From Amycolatopsis decaplanina DSM 44594 (lineage in GTDB: Bacteria > Actinomycetota > Actinomycetes > Mycobacteriales > Pseudonocardiaceae), in contig NZ_AOHO01000061.1 of assembly GCF_000342005.1 (NCBI RefSeq), forward strand, positions 1 through 64,000: DNA of 64,000 bases, in the 5' to 3' direction. Shown here in pieces: positions 63,200 to 64,000 of the stretch. Each line of letters opens with the position of its first letter. The stretch's first letter is position 1. Position numbers and translations under genes: made by a program. Under the pieces are notes generated by a model that searched no databases, had not been told where the DNA came from, and saw nothing but the letters and a program-made list of their open reading frames with translations.

Positions 63200-64000
63200 T
63201 CACCCTAACCGGAAAGCGACCGTGAACGCGGCTCCGCCTTCCGGCGCCGGACCCGCCGTCAGCGTCCCGCCCATGCGGGTGACCAGGCCGTGCGCCAGCG
63301 CGAGCCCGATGCCGGAACCGACCGGGCGGCTGTCGCGGTAGCGCTTGTTCAGCACCCCGCGCTCGAACGCGACCGGGTAATCCTCCGGCGCGAGACCGGG
63401 CCCGCCGTCCCGCACCGCCAGCCGGGCCTGCCCGTCGGCCGCCACCAGCGAGAACACGATCGGCGCACCCGCCGGGGTCACGCGCAGGGCGTTCTCGGCC
63501 AGCCCGTCGACGACCTGGCGAAGCCGCCGCGGATCGGCGATGACCGGAACCTCGCCGGGTGGTCGCTCGACCAGCAGTGTGACGTCCTGTCGCGCGCACC
63601 GCAGCCGCCAGACGTCCGCGCATTCGTCGACCAGCGCGGCGAGATCGAGACGTGCAGGGTCGAGACGGAACTCGTCCGCGCCGAGCCGTGCCAGTTCCAG
63701 CAGGTCGCTGACCAGGCGTTCCAGTCGTTCCGCCTCGCGATGGATGGTCCGCCCGGCGCGGCGCGCGTCCTCGCCTTCGGCCACGCCGTCACCGATCGCC
63801 TCGGCGAACCCGGTGACGGCGGTCAGCGGCGTCCGCAGTTCGTGCGACACCGAAAGCAGGAACTCGCGCTGCCGCGCCTCGCTGTACTGCAGGGCGTCGG
63901 CCAGTTCGTTGACGGATTTCGCCACGTCCGCGACCTCGGACGGGCCTTCGACCGGAACCCGCAGGTCACGGCGCCCGGACCGCATCCCGTTCGCCACCGA
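63200..64000 (-). CDS. Sensor histidine kinase, 3' part (cut by window edge)
   Basis: The visible C-terminal part (about 266 residues) begins in a HAMP-like linker (RRDLRVPVEGPSEVADVAKSVNELADAL). It continues through HisKA (REFLLSVSHELRTPLTAVTGFAEAIGDG, phospho-acceptor His in SHELRTP) and HATPase (DGLAENALRVTP, RDGGPGLAPEDYPVAFERGV, GSGIGLALAHGLVTRMGG). The start, sensor domain and probably the partner regulator gene lie beyond 64000. It is an OmpR-type kinase. Confidence 0.88.
   Translation of the reverse strand, partial: SVANGMRSGRRDLRVPVEGPSEVADVAKSVNELADALQYSEARQREFLLSVSHELRTPLTAVTGFAEAIGDGVAEGEDARRAGRTIHREAERLERLVSDLLELARLGADEFRLDPARLDLAALVDECADVWRLRCARQDVTLLVERPPGEVPVIADPRRLRQVVDGLAENALRVTPAGAPIVFSLVAADGQARLAVRDGGPGLAPEDYPVAFERGVLNKRYRDSRPVGSGIGLALAHGLVTRMGGTLTAGPAPEGGAAFTVAFRLG

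Overview
The window is very GC-rich actinobacterial chromosome with GTG/TTG starts, ATGA/GTGA stop-start couplings, a WhiB protein, SARP/AfsR regulators, a fasciclin lipoprotein and a DprE2-like reductase. Recurrent GC-rich hairpins (the GTCCGTGAAGGCCTCC and TCGTGAGTGGTAAGGACGG families) also fit Amycolatopsis or a close Pseudonocardiaceae relative. The genus is an inference from gene content and repeats, not from a database search.

1-10.8 kb: a DUF222/HNH endonuclease-like gene under an SOS box; a gene-poor stretch with hairpins and an internally deleted IS5-type transposase; a WYL regulator divergent from a SnoaL-like gene; a secreted HExxH protein; an APC permease; a MarR-MFS-FAD monooxygenase cassette with twin operators; a PEP mutase/isocitrate lyase-like gene; and a lone EACC1 protein. 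10.8-17.4 kb: a PucR regulator divergent from a coupled Baeyer-Villiger monooxygenase/hydrolase/SDR operon, then TetR and a secretory lipase. 17.6-25.2 kb: a signalling island with a tandem-HTH protein, a 30-residue peptide gene, a 1012-residue SARP-STAND-TPR regulator, a GT-B-like protein with a small partner, and a second STAND-TPR protein with a coupled mini-ORF.

25.3-34 kb: an MFS/AraC pair, a thioester surface protein with an LAxTG sorting signal, a secreted sugar dehydrogenase-like protein, a divergent NarL-type two-component locus and a membrane-anchored exported protein. 34-40 kb: argG with a probable ArgR box; a sulfite-oxidase-like molybdoenzyme and a fasciclin lipoprotein behind near-identical SigK-like promoters; and an ECF sigma operon whose second gene fuses a zinc anti-sigma domain to an Asp23-like domain. 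40-43.6 kb: an FAD monooxygenase, a CoA-transferase and an NmrA-like reductase.

43.6-48.2 kb is the most system-like part. An Asp/His-rich secreted peptide, an OmpR-type histidine kinase and its regulator precede a DUF4956 membrane protein, a VTC-type polyphosphate polymerase-like protein and a secreted protein. Matching 11-bp direct repeats stand in front of both halves, which suggests one two-component system controls the whole cluster.

48.2-57 kb: a small membrane protein, a CAU tRNA that looks like tRNA-Ile2, a small helical protein, a fused double ECF (ShbA-like) sigma factor, WhiB, a drug exporter with TetR, a DprE2-like reductase, an LCP ligase and a zinc metallopeptidase lipoprotein. 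57-64 kb: a five-gene CoA-ester catabolic operon behind a perfect palindrome, a LysR regulator and the 3' part of a histidine kinase gene cut by the window edge. All calls come from reading the sequence; no searches were run.
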